From Bacillus sp. WMMC1349 (GTDB lineage: Bacteria; Bacillota; Bacilli; Bacillales; Bacillaceae): a DNA stretch of 64,000 nt. Position 1 is the stretch's first letter; every line of letters starts with the position of its first letter. The stretch is from NCBI RefSeq assembly GCF_013155385.1, contig NZ_JABJUQ010000007.1:3566501-3630500 (forward strand). Direction: 5' to 3'. The notes beneath the pieces are model-generated. The model was given only the letters and a program-made list of their open reading frames with translations. It had not been told where the DNA came from and ran no database searches. The translations under genes were made by a program, and so were the position numbers. Below are positions 45,390 through 53,238 of this stretch, piece by piece.

Positions 45390-45402
45390 TCCTTTTTCTT
45401 TT

Positions 45403-45545
45403 GATACTTACAATTCCATGTTGTGTGTGATAGACTGTGCATGTCTTTCACGAGGGCATACCTCCTTCTATGGTGAGATGAAGTGAGGTTTTTTATGACC
45501 ACGCTATAAGCTCTCTGGAACCTCAGGCATAGCCAGGGGTTTTCC
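45403..45545 (-). mobile_element. IS200-type left end and tnpA start, truncated
   Basis: On the minus strand the segment begins GGAAAACCCCTGGCTATGCC, passes GAGAGCTTATAGCGTGGTCA, and then has AAGGAGGT before a GTG at 45451. This opens VKDMHSLSHTTWNCKY, the N-terminus of IS200-type TnpA. Homology stops there, at the boundary with repeat copy 1. The rest of the transposase is gone. Confidence 0.72.
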
Positions 45546-45561
45546 AAATCATTTAAATAAA

Positions 45562-45586
45562 GGCTGTCGAGAAAATCTCGACAGCC
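45562..45586 (-). terminator. Terminator of mleN
   Basis: GGCTGTCGAGA and TCTCGACAGCC form a perfect 11-bp stem with TTTATTT after it on the minus strand. A second hairpin, GGCTAACAC/GTGTTAGCC, overlaps the mleN stop at 45590-45612. Confidence 0.9.
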
Positions 45587-45599
45587 TTAGGCTAACACA

Positions 45600-47000
45600 T
45601 CAAGTGTTAGCCTGTTTTTTTGAATCTGTGTACCAAATATATTTCCCTGTATATCCATACAGGATTGCAATCCCAATTGAAACAAAGCTCAGCCACATAA
45701 ACGGTAAATAAGCTAATGTTGAAACACCAAGAATTCCAGCCATATATATTCCATTATCTGACCATGGGACCATTCCTGATGTCATCGTCCCACCGACCTC
45801 GGCATTTCTGGACAGCACTCTTCGATCAATTCGCAAATCATCATAGCTTTTTTCCATAATTTTCGGTGTTAATATCAGCGATACATACATTGCACAACCA
45901 AAAAAGTTTGCCAAGAAAGCGACAATGAGCGTAGATAATGTTACATTTCCTGCAGAAGTCAGTTTTCGTTGAAACTTGGAGACAATGACCTTAAGTACCC
46001 CCAAATGTTCAAGTAAGCCACCGAATCCTAAACCTAAAATAATCACAACGACAGAATCGAGCATTCCTTTAATTCCGCCGCGGTTCAGCAACTTATCCAT
46101 AAAATCAATGCCGGTATTAATCACATAACCGTTGTATGCTGTTTTAATTGCATGAGCAAAGTTCATATCTTGAAAAACTGCAGCCCAGATAGCACCCAAC
46201 AGTGCACCAATGGCTAGCGTTGGAAGAGATGGTTTTCCCATCGCCAGAAGGACGATGACAATGACCGCCGGAGCTAGCATCCAAATATGGATATCAAACG
46301 TGTCCTGTAATGCGTTTTTCAGGAACTCCACTTTTTCTAAATCAACATTTTTAGTTCCGTAAATAAAGCCGACAACCGTAAATAAAACCGCCGTAATGAA
46401 ATAAGCCGGAACAGATAAATACAACATGGCTTTTACATGTGTGATCACTTCAACTTTTGATAAGGAAGAAGCTAACACCGTGCTATCTGAAAGCGGTGAT
46501 AACTTGTCACCAAAATAGGCTCCAGATAAAACAGCACCTGCCACAAGCGGAAGAGGCATTCCAAGTCCTTCTCCAATCGCCATCATCGCAATCCCTGCTG
46601 TTCCCACGGTTCCCCACGATGTTCCCGTAGCAATGGATGTAATCGAACAAATCACAAGAGTTGCGAGCAGGAAAATACTAGGGTGAATAAATTCCAGACC
46701 ATAATAAATCAAAGTCGGTACAACTCCACCAGCTAACCAAGTGCCGATTAGAGCACCGACGGCAACCAAGATTAATATGGCTTCAAGGCCATTGGAAATT
46801 CCAGTTGTAATCGACTGTTGCAAATCTTGATAGCGGTGACCGAGCCGCAGCCCAAGCATAATCACCAAAAACCATGAAATAAACAAAGCAAGCTGTATCG
46901 GCAAATCAAACTTAACTGTAAATAAACCAACGATAGCTAAAAAAGAGCCTAATACAACAATGATTTCTAACATTGATGGCAGCCGTGTGTTCTTCAACAT
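45600..47000 (-). CDS. mleN: Na+/H+ antiporter NhaC family, MleN-like
   Basis: Membrane antiporter of 466 residues with about twelve helices. NhaC-family motifs are clear: SITSIATGTSWGTVGTAGIA, SGAYFGDKLSPLSDSTVLAS and MVPWSDNGIYMAGILGVS. In B. subtilis mleN (malate/Na+-lactate antiporter) follows ansAB, the same arrangement as here, so MleN is the best assignment; plain Na+/H+ antiport is the alternative. The mleA malic enzyme that follows in B. subtilis is absent. A -10 TATAAT at 47090-47095 (minus strand) suggests its own promoter. Confidence 0.83.
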   Translation of the reverse strand: MLKNTRLPSMLEIIVVLGSFLAIVGLFTVKFDLPIQLALFISWFLVIMLGLRLGHRYQDLQQSITTGISNGLEAILILVAVGALIGTWLAGGVVPTLIYYGLEFIHPSIFLLATLVICSITSIATGTSWGTVGTAGIAMMAIGEGLGMPLPLVAGAVLSGAYFGDKLSPLSDSTVLASSLSKVEVITHVKAMLYLSVPAYFITAVLFTVVGFIYGTKNVDLEKVEFLKNALQDTFDIHIWMLAPAVIVIVLLAMGKPSLPTLAIGALLGAIWAAVFQDMNFAHAIKTAYNGYVINTGIDFMDKLLNRGGIKGMLDSVVVIILGLGFGGLLEHLGVLKVIVSKFQRKLTSAGNVTLSTLIVAFLANFFGCAMYVSLILTPKIMEKSYDDLRIDRRVLSRNAEVGGTMTSGMVPWSDNGIYMAGILGVSTLAYLPFMWLSFVSIGIAILYGYTGKYIWYTDSKKQANT

Positions 47001-47172
47001 TTGTCCCCCTCATGCATGAAACGCTTACAAAGTGCGTTGAATCATCATTTTCCGAAATTATTTAAAATTTAACTATATTACATTAAAGCATTATATCATG
47101 AAAAAGGGTTTGATGGTATGACAAATAGAAGGAAACACTCGACAAGGCTTCAATGCGTTTCCGCTCTTTTCA

Positions 47173-48597
47173 TCAATCTCGATTTAAGAGCTCAGCCCCG
47201 GCAATACCCGGGTTTGTCATTTCAAATGGATTTAATATAAGATCAAGTTCAGCTTCTGTTAAGACATCATATTGAAGGCATAATTCACGTACTGATTGCC
47301 CCGTTAAGATCGCTTCCCTGGCAATTCTAGCTGCTGTTTCATAGCCTAGATGCGGATTAACAGCTGTAATCACTCCAGCACTTTTTTCAACATATGCTTG
47401 TAAACGTTTCTCATTGGCTTCAATACCTGCTACACAATGCTCAGTAAAAGATCGGAATCCATTGTTCATAATACTGATCGATTGTAGCAAGTTAAAAACG
47501 AGGATCGGTTCCATCACATTCAGTTCAAGCTGTCCTGCTTCAGATGCCAGACAAATCGTATGATCATTTCCGATTACTTGGAAAGCGATCTGATTGATCA
47601 GCTCAGCCATCACCGGATTAACTTTCCCAGGCATAATAGATGAACCAGGCTGCCTTGCCGGCAAAGCAATTTCCGCTAATCCTGCACGCGGACCGGAAGC
47701 CATCAGTCTGAGATCGTTGGCGATCTTTGACATATTCATCATACAGACTTTTAAAGCGGCAGACACTTCTGTGTAGGCATCTGTATTTTGTGTCGCATCA
47801 ACTAGATGCTCAGCCCCCACAAGCGGAAGGTCACTGATTTCTCCCAAATGTTTGACAACCGCTTTGATATAGCGCGGATCAGCGTTTAAACCTGTCCCCA
47901 CTGCTGTGGCGCCCATATTGACTTCGTATAAATGCTGGCGTGATTGTTTAATCCGTTTAATATCACGTTCGATGACACGGCTGTAAGCTTCAAATTCTTG
48001 ACCGAGACGAATTGGCACAGCATCCTGTAGATGAGTGCGCCCCATTTTGATGACATGATCAAAATCGCTTGCTTTTTTCCTAAATGCAGAAAGCATATAT
48101 GCCATCGTATCAAGTAGTTTCTCCAACAACATAAGCGTTGAAATATGAATAGCTGTCGGAAATACATCATTTGTAGATTGTGACATATTGACGTGTGTAT
48201 TCGGACTTAAATGAATGTATTCACCTTTACGATGACCAAGCAATTCAAGTGCGCGATTCCCAATGACTTCATTCACATTCATATTCATTGAAGTTCCTGC
48301 GCCGCCCTGAATCGGATCAACGATAAATTGATCAACCAGCTGCCCTGAAATGATCTCATCAGCGGCCTTGACGATTGCTTCACCAAGCCCTTTATAAAGA
48401 CGTTTCGTCTCCATATTGGCTAATGCAGCAGCTTTTTTCACCATGGCTAAAGCCTTGATCATTTCCTCATGAATCTTATATCCGGTAATTGGAAAATTCT
48501 CGGCTGCACGTAAAGTTTGAATACCGTAGTAAACATCTGCTGGAATATGTTTTTCTCCAAGAAAATCTTTTTCCGTCCGGTAAGGCACCTCATTCAT
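47173..48597 (-). CDS. ansB: Aspartate ammonia-lyase (aspartase)
   Basis: Fumarase/aspartase-superfamily enzyme of 474 residues converting aspartate to fumarate and ammonia. The catalytic signature GSSIMPGKVNP is intact, as are VNMSQSTNDVFPTA and TGLNADPRYI. Length and sequence closely follow B. subtilis AnsB. The ATG at 48597 (MNEVPYRTEKDFLG) is chosen from family alignment, with only a modest CAGGG ribosome site; the frame extends upstream into ansA, so coupling to ansA is possible. It overlaps nothing after this start (ansA stops 20 bases before). Confidence 0.93.
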   Translation of the reverse strand: MNEVPYRTEKDFLGEKHIPADVYYGIQTLRAAENFPITGYKIHEEMIKALAMVKKAAALANMETKRLYKGLGEAIVKAADEIISGQLVDQFIVDPIQGGAGTSMNMNVNEVIGNRALELLGHRKGEYIHLSPNTHVNMSQSTNDVFPTAIHISTLMLLEKLLDTMAYMLSAFRKKASDFDHVIKMGRTHLQDAVPIRLGQEFEAYSRVIERDIKRIKQSRQHLYEVNMGATAVGTGLNADPRYIKAVVKHLGEISDLPLVGAEHLVDATQNTDAYTEVSAALKVCMMNMSKIANDLRLMASGPRAGLAEIALPARQPGSSIMPGKVNPVMAELINQIAFQVIGNDHTICLASEAGQLELNVMEPILVFNLLQSISIMNNGFRSFTEHCVAGIEANEKRLQAYVEKSAGVITAVNPHLGYETAARIAREAILTGQSVRELCLQYDVLTEAELDLILNPFEMTNPGIAGAELLNRD

Positions 48598-48616
48598 TTG
48601 ATAACCCTGCTTTCTC

Positions 48617-49606
48617 TTAAATAATATCGTCTGCAATCGGTGTTTCCATGATTTGCTTAACCTCTGCCAGATCTTCGGTTTTCCCTAATGCCCACATCAG
48701 TTTTGGAACAATCGCCTCGGTGTTCATATTTCTTGAGCGGATAATAGCATGATGATTGATTTTCCGTCCGACTTCGTAAATGCTCAAATCCTCTCCCTCT
48801 TCAAGACATTGTGTAGTAATGACAACAACCATTCCTAATTCGATTAATTCATTTACTTTATTTAAAAGGCTTCTTTCCTCAAAAGGGATTCCACCGCTGC
48901 CATAACTTTCAATGACAACACCTTTATATGAACCTTTTAGACAGTCCAAAAACTCCGGTTTCATTCCAGGATACAGTTTCAACAGGCAAACATCTGTGTT
49001 TAAGGACGCATCAAGCTGCAATTTTTGATGCTTGACCACAGAGATTTGCTTATGATACTCGATGTTCTCATCATGAATAAATGCAATATAAGGGTAGTTG
49101 ATACTTTCAAAAGCATCATAGCTTTTTGTTCTTAATTTGATAGCCCGTGTACCTAAAATGACACGGCTATCAAAGACAACATACACTCCGCCGATACCGT
49201 CACAAGCAAAACGAATCGCATCTTTTATATTTTTTTTAGCATCTGTTTTCTTAAATGTAATCGGCACTTGTGAACCCGTGATAACAACAGGTTTATTTAC
49301 ATGTTGGAGCATATATGATAGCGCAGCTGATGTGTATGCCATTGTATCCGTCCCATGTGTAATCACAAAACCATCATAACGCTCATCATTTTGATATACC
49401 GCCTGAGCCATTTTGACCCAATGTTCCGGCTGCATATTTGTACTATCTATATCCATTAAAGATTGAGAATCTATCGTATATTTTGATCGATCAATTGATA
49501 AGTAACGGAGAAGCTCTTCCGCCTTCATTCCCGGAGTAAGTCCATTTTCTCCTTCTACTGAAGCAATAGTCCCACCGGTGGTTAACAGCAGTATCTTTTT
49601 CTTCAT
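48617..49606 (-). CDS. ansA: L-asparaginase
   Basis: Type I cytoplasmic asparaginase of 329 residues that yields aspartate and ammonia. The two threonine active-site motifs are [11 protein letters not shown] and [13 protein letters not shown]. Length equals B. subtilis AnsA. The ATG at 49606 follows GAGGTGG. An in-frame TTG at 49687 with its own GGAGGT could give a hydrophobic N-terminal extension, considered unlikely as the main start. First gene of the ansAB operon, opposite ansR. Confidence 0.94.
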   Translation of the reverse strand: MKKKILLLTTGGTIASVEGENGLTPGMKAEELLRYLSIDRSKYTIDSQSLMDIDSTNMQPEHWVKMAQAVYQNDERYDGFVITHGTDTMAYTSAALSYMLQHVNKPVVITGSQVPITFKKTDAKKNIKDAIRFACDGIGGVYVVFDSRVILGTRAIKLRTKSYDAFESINYPYIAFIHDENIEYHKQISVVKHQKLQLDASLNTDVCLLKLYPGMKPEFLDCLKGSYKGVVIESYGSGGIPFEERSLLNKVNELIELGMVVVITTQCLEEGEDLSIYEVGRKINHHAIIRSRNMNTEAIVPKLMWALGKTEDLAEVKQIMETPIADDII

Positions 49607-49631
49607 GTATTCCACCTCATTAAGAAGTCGT

Positions 49632-49646
49632 TTTATACCGTATAAA
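49632..49646. promoter_or_regulatory. Palindrome in the ansA leader (candidate AnsR operator)
   Basis: TTTATAC-C-GTATAAA is a perfect 7-1-7 inverted repeat about 25 bases upstream of ansA. AnsR represses ansAB in B. subtilis; assignment of this site is inferred. Confidence 0.5.
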
Positions 49647-49705
49647 GCGGCTATGAAGGCTACAACAAGGCAGTTAAATACGCTCAATGCGTACCTCCAC
49701 ATGCA

Positions 49706-49734
49706 ATTATAGTCTTCAAATGTAAAATGATCAA
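49706..49734 (-). promoter_or_regulatory. SigA promoter of ansAB
   Basis: Minus strand TTGATC, 17 bases, TATAAT, about 100 bases upstream of ansA. Confidence 0.72.
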
Positions 49735-49809
49735 GAAACGTTATTCATTTCGCGTACAAACCTTATAGATCATATGCTATAATCACTTTGAAGCAAAAGG
49801 AGCGTAAAT

Positions 49810-50163
49810 ATGAATTTAGATCGATTAACTACACTGAGGAAAAGTAAAAACTGGTCATTACAATACACAGCAGACCGCCTTGGCATTGCGAAAAGTACCT
49901 ATGCTGGTTATGAATCGGGTTATCGCCGGCCTTCATTAGAGGCGCTTAGCGATATTGCCGATTTATTTGCTACTTCAACTGATTATTTGCTGAGCAGAGT
50001 TGACGATCCTAAAGCTATCAAAAACAACAACTGCAATGAACCGATAGAACTGACAAACTGGGGAGAACAAAAACTATCAGTTGATGGGGCACTTCTGTCC
50101 GAAGAGGAAATGAAACAAATGGTTGCCTTTATAAGAGTGAAGAAAGTTCTTGACCAACAATAA
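49810..50163 (+). CDS. ansR: HTH-type repressor AnsR
   Basis: A 117-residue DNA-binding protein with an N-terminal Xre/Cro-type helix-turn-helix (LRKSKNWSLQYTADRLGIAK, STYAGYESGYRRPSLEALS) and a short C-terminal part. It lies divergently next to ansAB exactly as AnsR does in B. subtilis, where it represses asparaginase and aspartase until aspartate is present. AAAAGGAG precedes the ATG, and a TATAAT at 49778-49783 is a plausible -10. Confidence 0.9.
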   Translation: MNLDRLTTLRKSKNWSLQYTADRLGIAKSTYAGYESGYRRPSLEALSDIADLFATSTDYLLSRVDDPKAIKNNNCNEPIELTNWGEQKLSVDGALLSEEEMKQMVAFIRVKKVLDQQ

Positions 50164-50181
50164 CATTTATAAAAAAGGGAT

Positions 50182-50289
50182 ATCCTGAAATTAGAATGGA
50201 TGAAATAAAAATCGGGGAATTTGCTCGCTTTCCCGCAGGATTCTCGCAATTCCCCTTGATCATATTGATAAAGGACTTTTTAGAAAGCC
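50182..50289. repeat. Interspersed palindromic repeat, copy 2 (short form)
   Basis: Same core as copy 1 (GGGGAATTTGCTCGCTTTCC, TCTCGCAATTCCCC, AAAGGACTTTTTAGA) with more substitutions at the ends. It lies between ansR and the convergent lactonase gene and may serve as a terminator for both. Confidence 0.78.
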
Positions 50290-50297
50290 TTTTCGTG

Positions 50298-51344
50298 TTA
50301 TCCATGTAAAAACTTCACACATACCGCCTCTGGCGCAGGCACATCAGACTGTAAAAGGGTCAATTTCCCTGTTAGTGGATCCCGTTCAAACAGTGTTAAT
50401 GCCCCTGTTTCCTGATTGGAAGCAATCAAAAATTGCTCTGTAGGATCAAATGCAAAATCACGCGGCCATTCTCCTTCAGTTGAAACATGTTCAACTAAGG
50501 AGAGTCTGCCGGACCCCTGCTGAACACTGAACACTGCAATACTATCATGTCCTCGATTTGAAACATATACAAATTTCCCATCTTTTGTTACATGGATTGC
50601 GCCGCCTTGGCTTGCCCCCGCAAAACCTTCAGGCAGTGCAGAAATGGTTTGCAATTCTTGAAACTCTCCAGTAGTTGCTTGATATTCTAAAACGATGATT
50701 TCATTGCTAAGCTCTGTCATCACATAGGCATACTTTTCATTCGGGTGAAACTCAATATGCCTCGGTCCCGAACCAGGAGCTGTATTGAAACTTTTCACTT
50801 TCTCAAGTTTGTCTTTCAACAGTTGATAAGTGATCACCTGATCGCTTCCTAAATCAACAGCTACCACATATTTTTCATCAGGTGTAAAACCCGAATAATG
50901 AGTATGTGCTTTTTCCTGTCTCTCATGCGGTCCTGATCCGCCATGTTTCACTTCTGAAACCGAAGCAAGCAACCCGCGTTTTTCATCTAAAGGATAAGCT
51001 GTGATTGTTCCACTATGATAATTTGCGGAAAGAACATGGTGATCTCGAGGATCTACACTAACATGACAAGGTGATGGCCCATCTGTCGTTTGCTTATTCA
51101 TGAACGACAAATTCCCTGTAAGCCCATCAATTTGGTATGCAGCCACCCCACCTTGATTCCCATCATTGATCACAGCATAAAGCATACGATTGTCTGCAGC
51201 AATGTTAAGGTATGTAGGGCTGCCTAGCTTTGCCACTGGTTTTGGTGTTGTTAATGTTTTTTCTTTCGTATCAAGTTCAAACGTATAAATGCCTTCACTA
51301 TCCGCTTTTGTATAAGATCCGATATAGCCTCTGTACTTTGTCAT
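50298..51344 (-). CDS. pgl: 6-phosphogluconolactonase, beta-propeller type (YkgB)
   Basis: Lactonase of family 7 with a seven-bladed propeller, 348 residues, acting in the oxidative pentose phosphate pathway. Blade motifs include GYIGSYTKADSEGIYTFELD, SPTYLNIAADNRMLYAVIND, DGPSPCHVSVDPRDHHVLSA, PGSGPRHIEFHPNEKYAYV and EGEWPRDFAFDPTEQFLIAS. The ATG at 51344 follows GGAGAGAAG; the longer frame upstream has no support. B. subtilis YkgB is almost the same length. Confidence 0.92.
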   Translation of the reverse strand: MTKYRGYIGSYTKADSEGIYTFELDTKEKTLTTPKPVAKLGSPTYLNIAADNRMLYAVINDGNQGGVAAYQIDGLTGNLSFMNKQTTDGPSPCHVSVDPRDHHVLSANYHSGTITAYPLDEKRGLLASVSEVKHGGSGPHERQEKAHTHYSGFTPDEKYVVAVDLGSDQVITYQLLKDKLEKVKSFNTAPGSGPRHIEFHPNEKYAYVMTELSNEIIVLEYQATTGEFQELQTISALPEGFAGASQGGAIHVTKDGKFVYVSNRGHDSIAVFSVQQGSGRLSLVEHVSTEGEWPRDFAFDPTEQFLIASNQETGALTLFERDPLTGKLTLLQSDVPAPEAVCVKFLHG

Positions 51345-51718
51345 TTGCTTCTCTCCTTTTCGTCTGGTTATTGTTATTTTAACATCAATCAACAAGAAGT
51401 CACCCACTTCTACAAGTGTTGGGTGAATCAACAGAAGACGTATCCTTTCCATTTGCAGAAATGCGCCCCGGACCTTTTCGAAAGCCTCTGCTTGTTTTGG
51501 TGGTTGATTTTTCATTATAGAAATAACCTAGTTGTTCAGAATCCGCCGACAGCTTATTCGGAAGATTACAATCTCGCATGTTTTAACGGGAAACAGGATA
51601 ACTTAAAGAATTAGCCAGCGAATTTTGCTCACAGATGAATCCAAATATTAAATTACATAAAATTAACATTTTTCTACAATAAAAGACATTTATTTCATTT
51701 TATTGATGATATTATGGG

Positions 51719-51751
51719 TTTATCCTATTTGGACAACAAATAGGATAAACA
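51719..51751 (+). promoter_or_regulatory. Perfect 14-bp inverted repeat before a small secreted-protein gene
   Basis: GTTTATCCTATTTG, loop GACAA, CAAATAGGATAAAC, just downstream of a TATTAT element (51711-51716) and 24 bases before the start codon. It could be an operator or a 5' mRNA stem-loop. Confidence 0.6.
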
Positions 51752-51774
51752 TAAGAAGTGGGGGAGTGTTGTAA

Positions 51775-52047
51775 ATGTTTAAAACAAAGTTCAAAAAAAC
51801 AGTTGGGATGGTGATAATCACAGTAGCTTGCTTTATTTTTGCATTACCGGCAAATGCTTACACAAAGTATGTATGGATTAGAGATGTTCCAGAATTTAGA
51901 GATGCCTTTCAGTATGAATACAATCCAGCTACACAGGAAGTTAGTGTATACTGGAAAAATGCGGATGGCACAACTCGCGGACCACAAATTGTTAAATGCG
52001 ATAAAGTTCAAGATGGAAAATGTTATTTAGCAGTTGAGGTAAATTAA
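51775..52047 (+). CDS. Small secreted protein of unknown function (90 aa)
   Basis: A 90-residue exported protein. A classical signal peptide covers residues 1-28 (FKTKFKK, hydrophobic VGMVIITVACFIFAL, cut after ANA). The mature 62 residues (YTKYVWIRDVPEFRDAFQYE, VYWKNADGTTRGPQ) contain two cysteines (C-DKVQDGK-C), perhaps a disulphide. GGGGGAG lies before the ATG. Flanked by a strong inverted repeat and a terminator, so monocistronic. No family recognised. Confidence 0.78.
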   Translation: MFKTKFKKTVGMVIITVACFIFALPANAYTKYVWIRDVPEFRDAFQYEYNPATQEVSVYWKNADGTTRGPQIVKCDKVQDGKCYLAVEVN

Positions 52048-52068
52048 AATAATACAAGCTCCAAGCTC

Positions 52069-52099
52069 AGGTTGGATTTTAATAGTCCGACCTTTTTTC
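52069..52099 (+). terminator. Terminator of the small secreted-protein gene
   Basis: AGGTTGGA pairs with TCCGACCT, followed by a T-run. Confidence 0.82.
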
Positions 52100-52215
52100 A
52101 TTAAATGGAAGTTAGTAAAAAACATCCCCTCATGGACTTCCCTGTAAGGTTGGTCAACGCAGGCTAAATTTTCTTTATAACCCGTCTATTGTACCACTCC
52201 ATTGCGTTTTTTCCC

Positions 52216-52240
52216 GAAACATTTTCATCCAATATTCGTA
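52216..52240 (+). promoter_or_regulatory. ECF-like promoter before a 49-residue gene
   Basis: GAAAC (52216-52220), 16 bases, CGTA (52237-52240), resembling SigM/X/W promoters, 19 bases upstream of an ATG. The short distance is compatible with transcription starting just before the ribosome site. Confidence 0.45.
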
Positions 52241-52259
52241 TAAGAGGAGGGTTTTTCAT

Positions 52260-52409
52260 ATGATCATAGCTGCTATTGAAATCATTTTCTTACTGTTATT
52301 TCTTTTCGATAAAACCGAGTACAAACAACCTCTTCAGAAAAAAACAGAATATCTTTTAGATTTCGGTATAGAATGTCTGAACAAAACAAAAAAATCAAGC
52401 CCTTGTTGA
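52260..52409 (+). CDS. Small membrane-anchored protein (49 aa)
   Basis: A 49-residue frame with a hydrophobic N-terminus (MIIAAIEIIFLLLFLF) and a basic C-terminal half (KTEYKQPLQKKTEYLLDFG, ending NKTKKSSPC). GAGGAGGG lies 8 bases before the ATG. Preceded by an ECF-like promoter. No family recognised; the ribosome site and composition argue that it is expressed. Confidence 0.55.
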   Translation: MIIAAIEIIFLLLFLFDKTEYKQPLQKKTEYLLDFGIECLNKTKKSSPC

Positions 52410-52469
52410 TTGGATGAACAATTCGATTTTCATCCGAACAAGAGGAAGTTCAAACATTCTCAAGGGCGA

Positions 52470-52541
52470 GGGCGTATTGCGGTAACAGATGTCTATTGTT
52501 CTTGTACAGCAAATAGCGGGAGTTCGAGCCTCTCTGCGGCA
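52470..52541 (+). pseudogene. tRNA-like remnant, anticodon UGU (Thr type)
   Basis: An anticodon arm TTGTT-CTTGTAC-AGCAA and a T-arm GGGAG-TTCGAGC-CTCTC are recognisable, but acceptor and D-arm pairing is not. Probably a decayed tRNA-Thr gene. Confidence 0.4.
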
Positions 52542-52571
52542 ACTAATAATCTCTGGATGTAGTATATATGA

Positions 52572-52625
52572 CTAGAATACCTCATTTGGTGTGAGGAGAT
52601 CGCAGGTTCGAACCCTGTCATCTAG
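52572..52625 (+). pseudogene. tRNA-like remnant without D-arm, anticodon UGG (Pro type)
   Basis: CTAGA/TCTAG ends, an anticodon arm CCTCA-TTTGGTG-TGAGG and a T-arm GCAGG-TTCGAAC-CCTGT are present in 54 bases. The D-arm is deleted, so it should be non-functional. Confidence 0.5.
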
Positions 52626-52632
52626 GCTACAT

Positions 52633-52705
52633 AGGGGTGTAGCTCAATTGGTAGAGCATCGGTCTCCAAAACCGAGTGTTGCAGGTTCAAATCCTGCCAA
52701 CCCTG
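52633..52705 (+). tRNA. trnW: tRNA-Trp (CCA), slightly degenerate
   Basis: A cloverleaf of 73 bases: acceptor AGGGGTG/CAACCCT with one G-A mismatch at the fifth pair, D-arm GCTC-AATTGGTA-GAGC, anticodon arm TCGGT-CTCCAAA-ACCGA, variable GTGTT, and T-arm GCAGG-TTCAAAT-CCTGC. The CCA end is not encoded. It follows two more heavily decayed tRNA-like sequences, so it may be an accessory or decaying copy rather than the housekeeping tRNA-Trp. Confidence 0.7.
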
Positions 52706-52748
52706 TCAGATGTTTTGAATTCTTTTAGAAGCAGAGCACTATGAAATC

Positions 52749-52820
52749 AATCTCATAGTGCTCTTCATATATTGTGTACATTAGATTAAGTTTGAAAGGC
52801 TTCTTGAATGAGATATCGTT
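52749..52820. repeat. 72-bp direct repeat, left copy
   Basis: It matches 57733-57804 at 69 of 72 positions (AATCTCATAGTGCTCTTC start, GAATGAGATATCGTT end). It overlaps a hairpin GAGCACTATGA/TCATAGTGCTC at 52734-52763. On the minus strand both copies encode ERYLIQEAFQT, so the repeat was once the 3' end of a gene. Confidence 0.85.
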
Positions 52821-52837
52821 GCTTGAAAAACTGCCAT

Positions 52838-52882
52838 TCATCTCCACCCTAAGTAAACTTTGAGGATGGAGTCTTCTGGCTA
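52838..52882 (+). mobile_element. Solo IS605-type right-end remnant
   Basis: GCCATTCATCTCCACCC, a short spacer, GGATGGAGTCTTCTGGC: the same layout as the element end at 33863-33927. No transposase or tnpB sequence accompanies it. Confidence 0.6.
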
Positions 52883-53075
52883 GATTAAGATAAATCCCAA
52901 TAAAGTATTCTTTTTCAATATTTTTCGAAACAACAAAACTTTAAATTCAAAATTGAATAGGTCTTATTTCACGGTACTTTAGTTCGTTGAACAAGGTATA
53001 GCCATTTTGCTATGATTTACCTATGTTTTTTTACTCATTATTTTATACATAATTTATGAAAAAAGAGGGATATAT

Positions 53076-53234
53076 ATGCTTTTTAAGAAAAATTATCTTT
53101 CGGTCGGCAGTGTCGTCGGTCTCAATAACGATTCGAGACGTTTACTCGTAATAGGAAGGCAAATGTTTTCAGAAACCAACAATGTTATCAGAGATTATGC
53201 TGCAGTCGAATATCCAATGCGTATACTGATGTAA
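53076..53234 (+). CDS. Short DUF4176-like protein or fragment (52 aa)
   Basis: A 52-residue frame (MLFKKNYLSVGSVVGLNNDS, then RRLLVIGRQ and RDYAAVEYPMRILM). The SVGSVV...LLVIGR...DYAAVEYP pattern resembles DUF4176 proteins, which often accompany LXG/type VII effector genes in Bacillus. Known members are longer, so it may be truncated. AAAGAGGGA precedes the ATG. The next gene starts 5 bases after its stop in another frame. Confidence 0.5.
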   Translation: MLFKKNYLSVGSVVGLNNDSRRLLVIGRQMFSETNNVIRDYAAVEYPMRILM

Positions 53235-53238
53235 GGCC

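Noticed and set aside
45266..45547. 93-residue minus-strand reading frame beside mleN
   Set aside because: It is a chance join of the IS200 tnpA start and repeat copy 1, not a gene.
47010..47035. cre-like sequence ATGAAACGCTTACAAA upstream of mleN
   Set aside because: It is one base short of the 14-base cre core in either orientation, so it is not listed as a CcpA site.
52633..52820. tRNA-Trp and the 72-bp direct repeat as a classical phage attachment site
   Set aside because: The repeat begins 44 bases outside the tRNA and does not copy its 3' end, and no integrase is present between the repeats.
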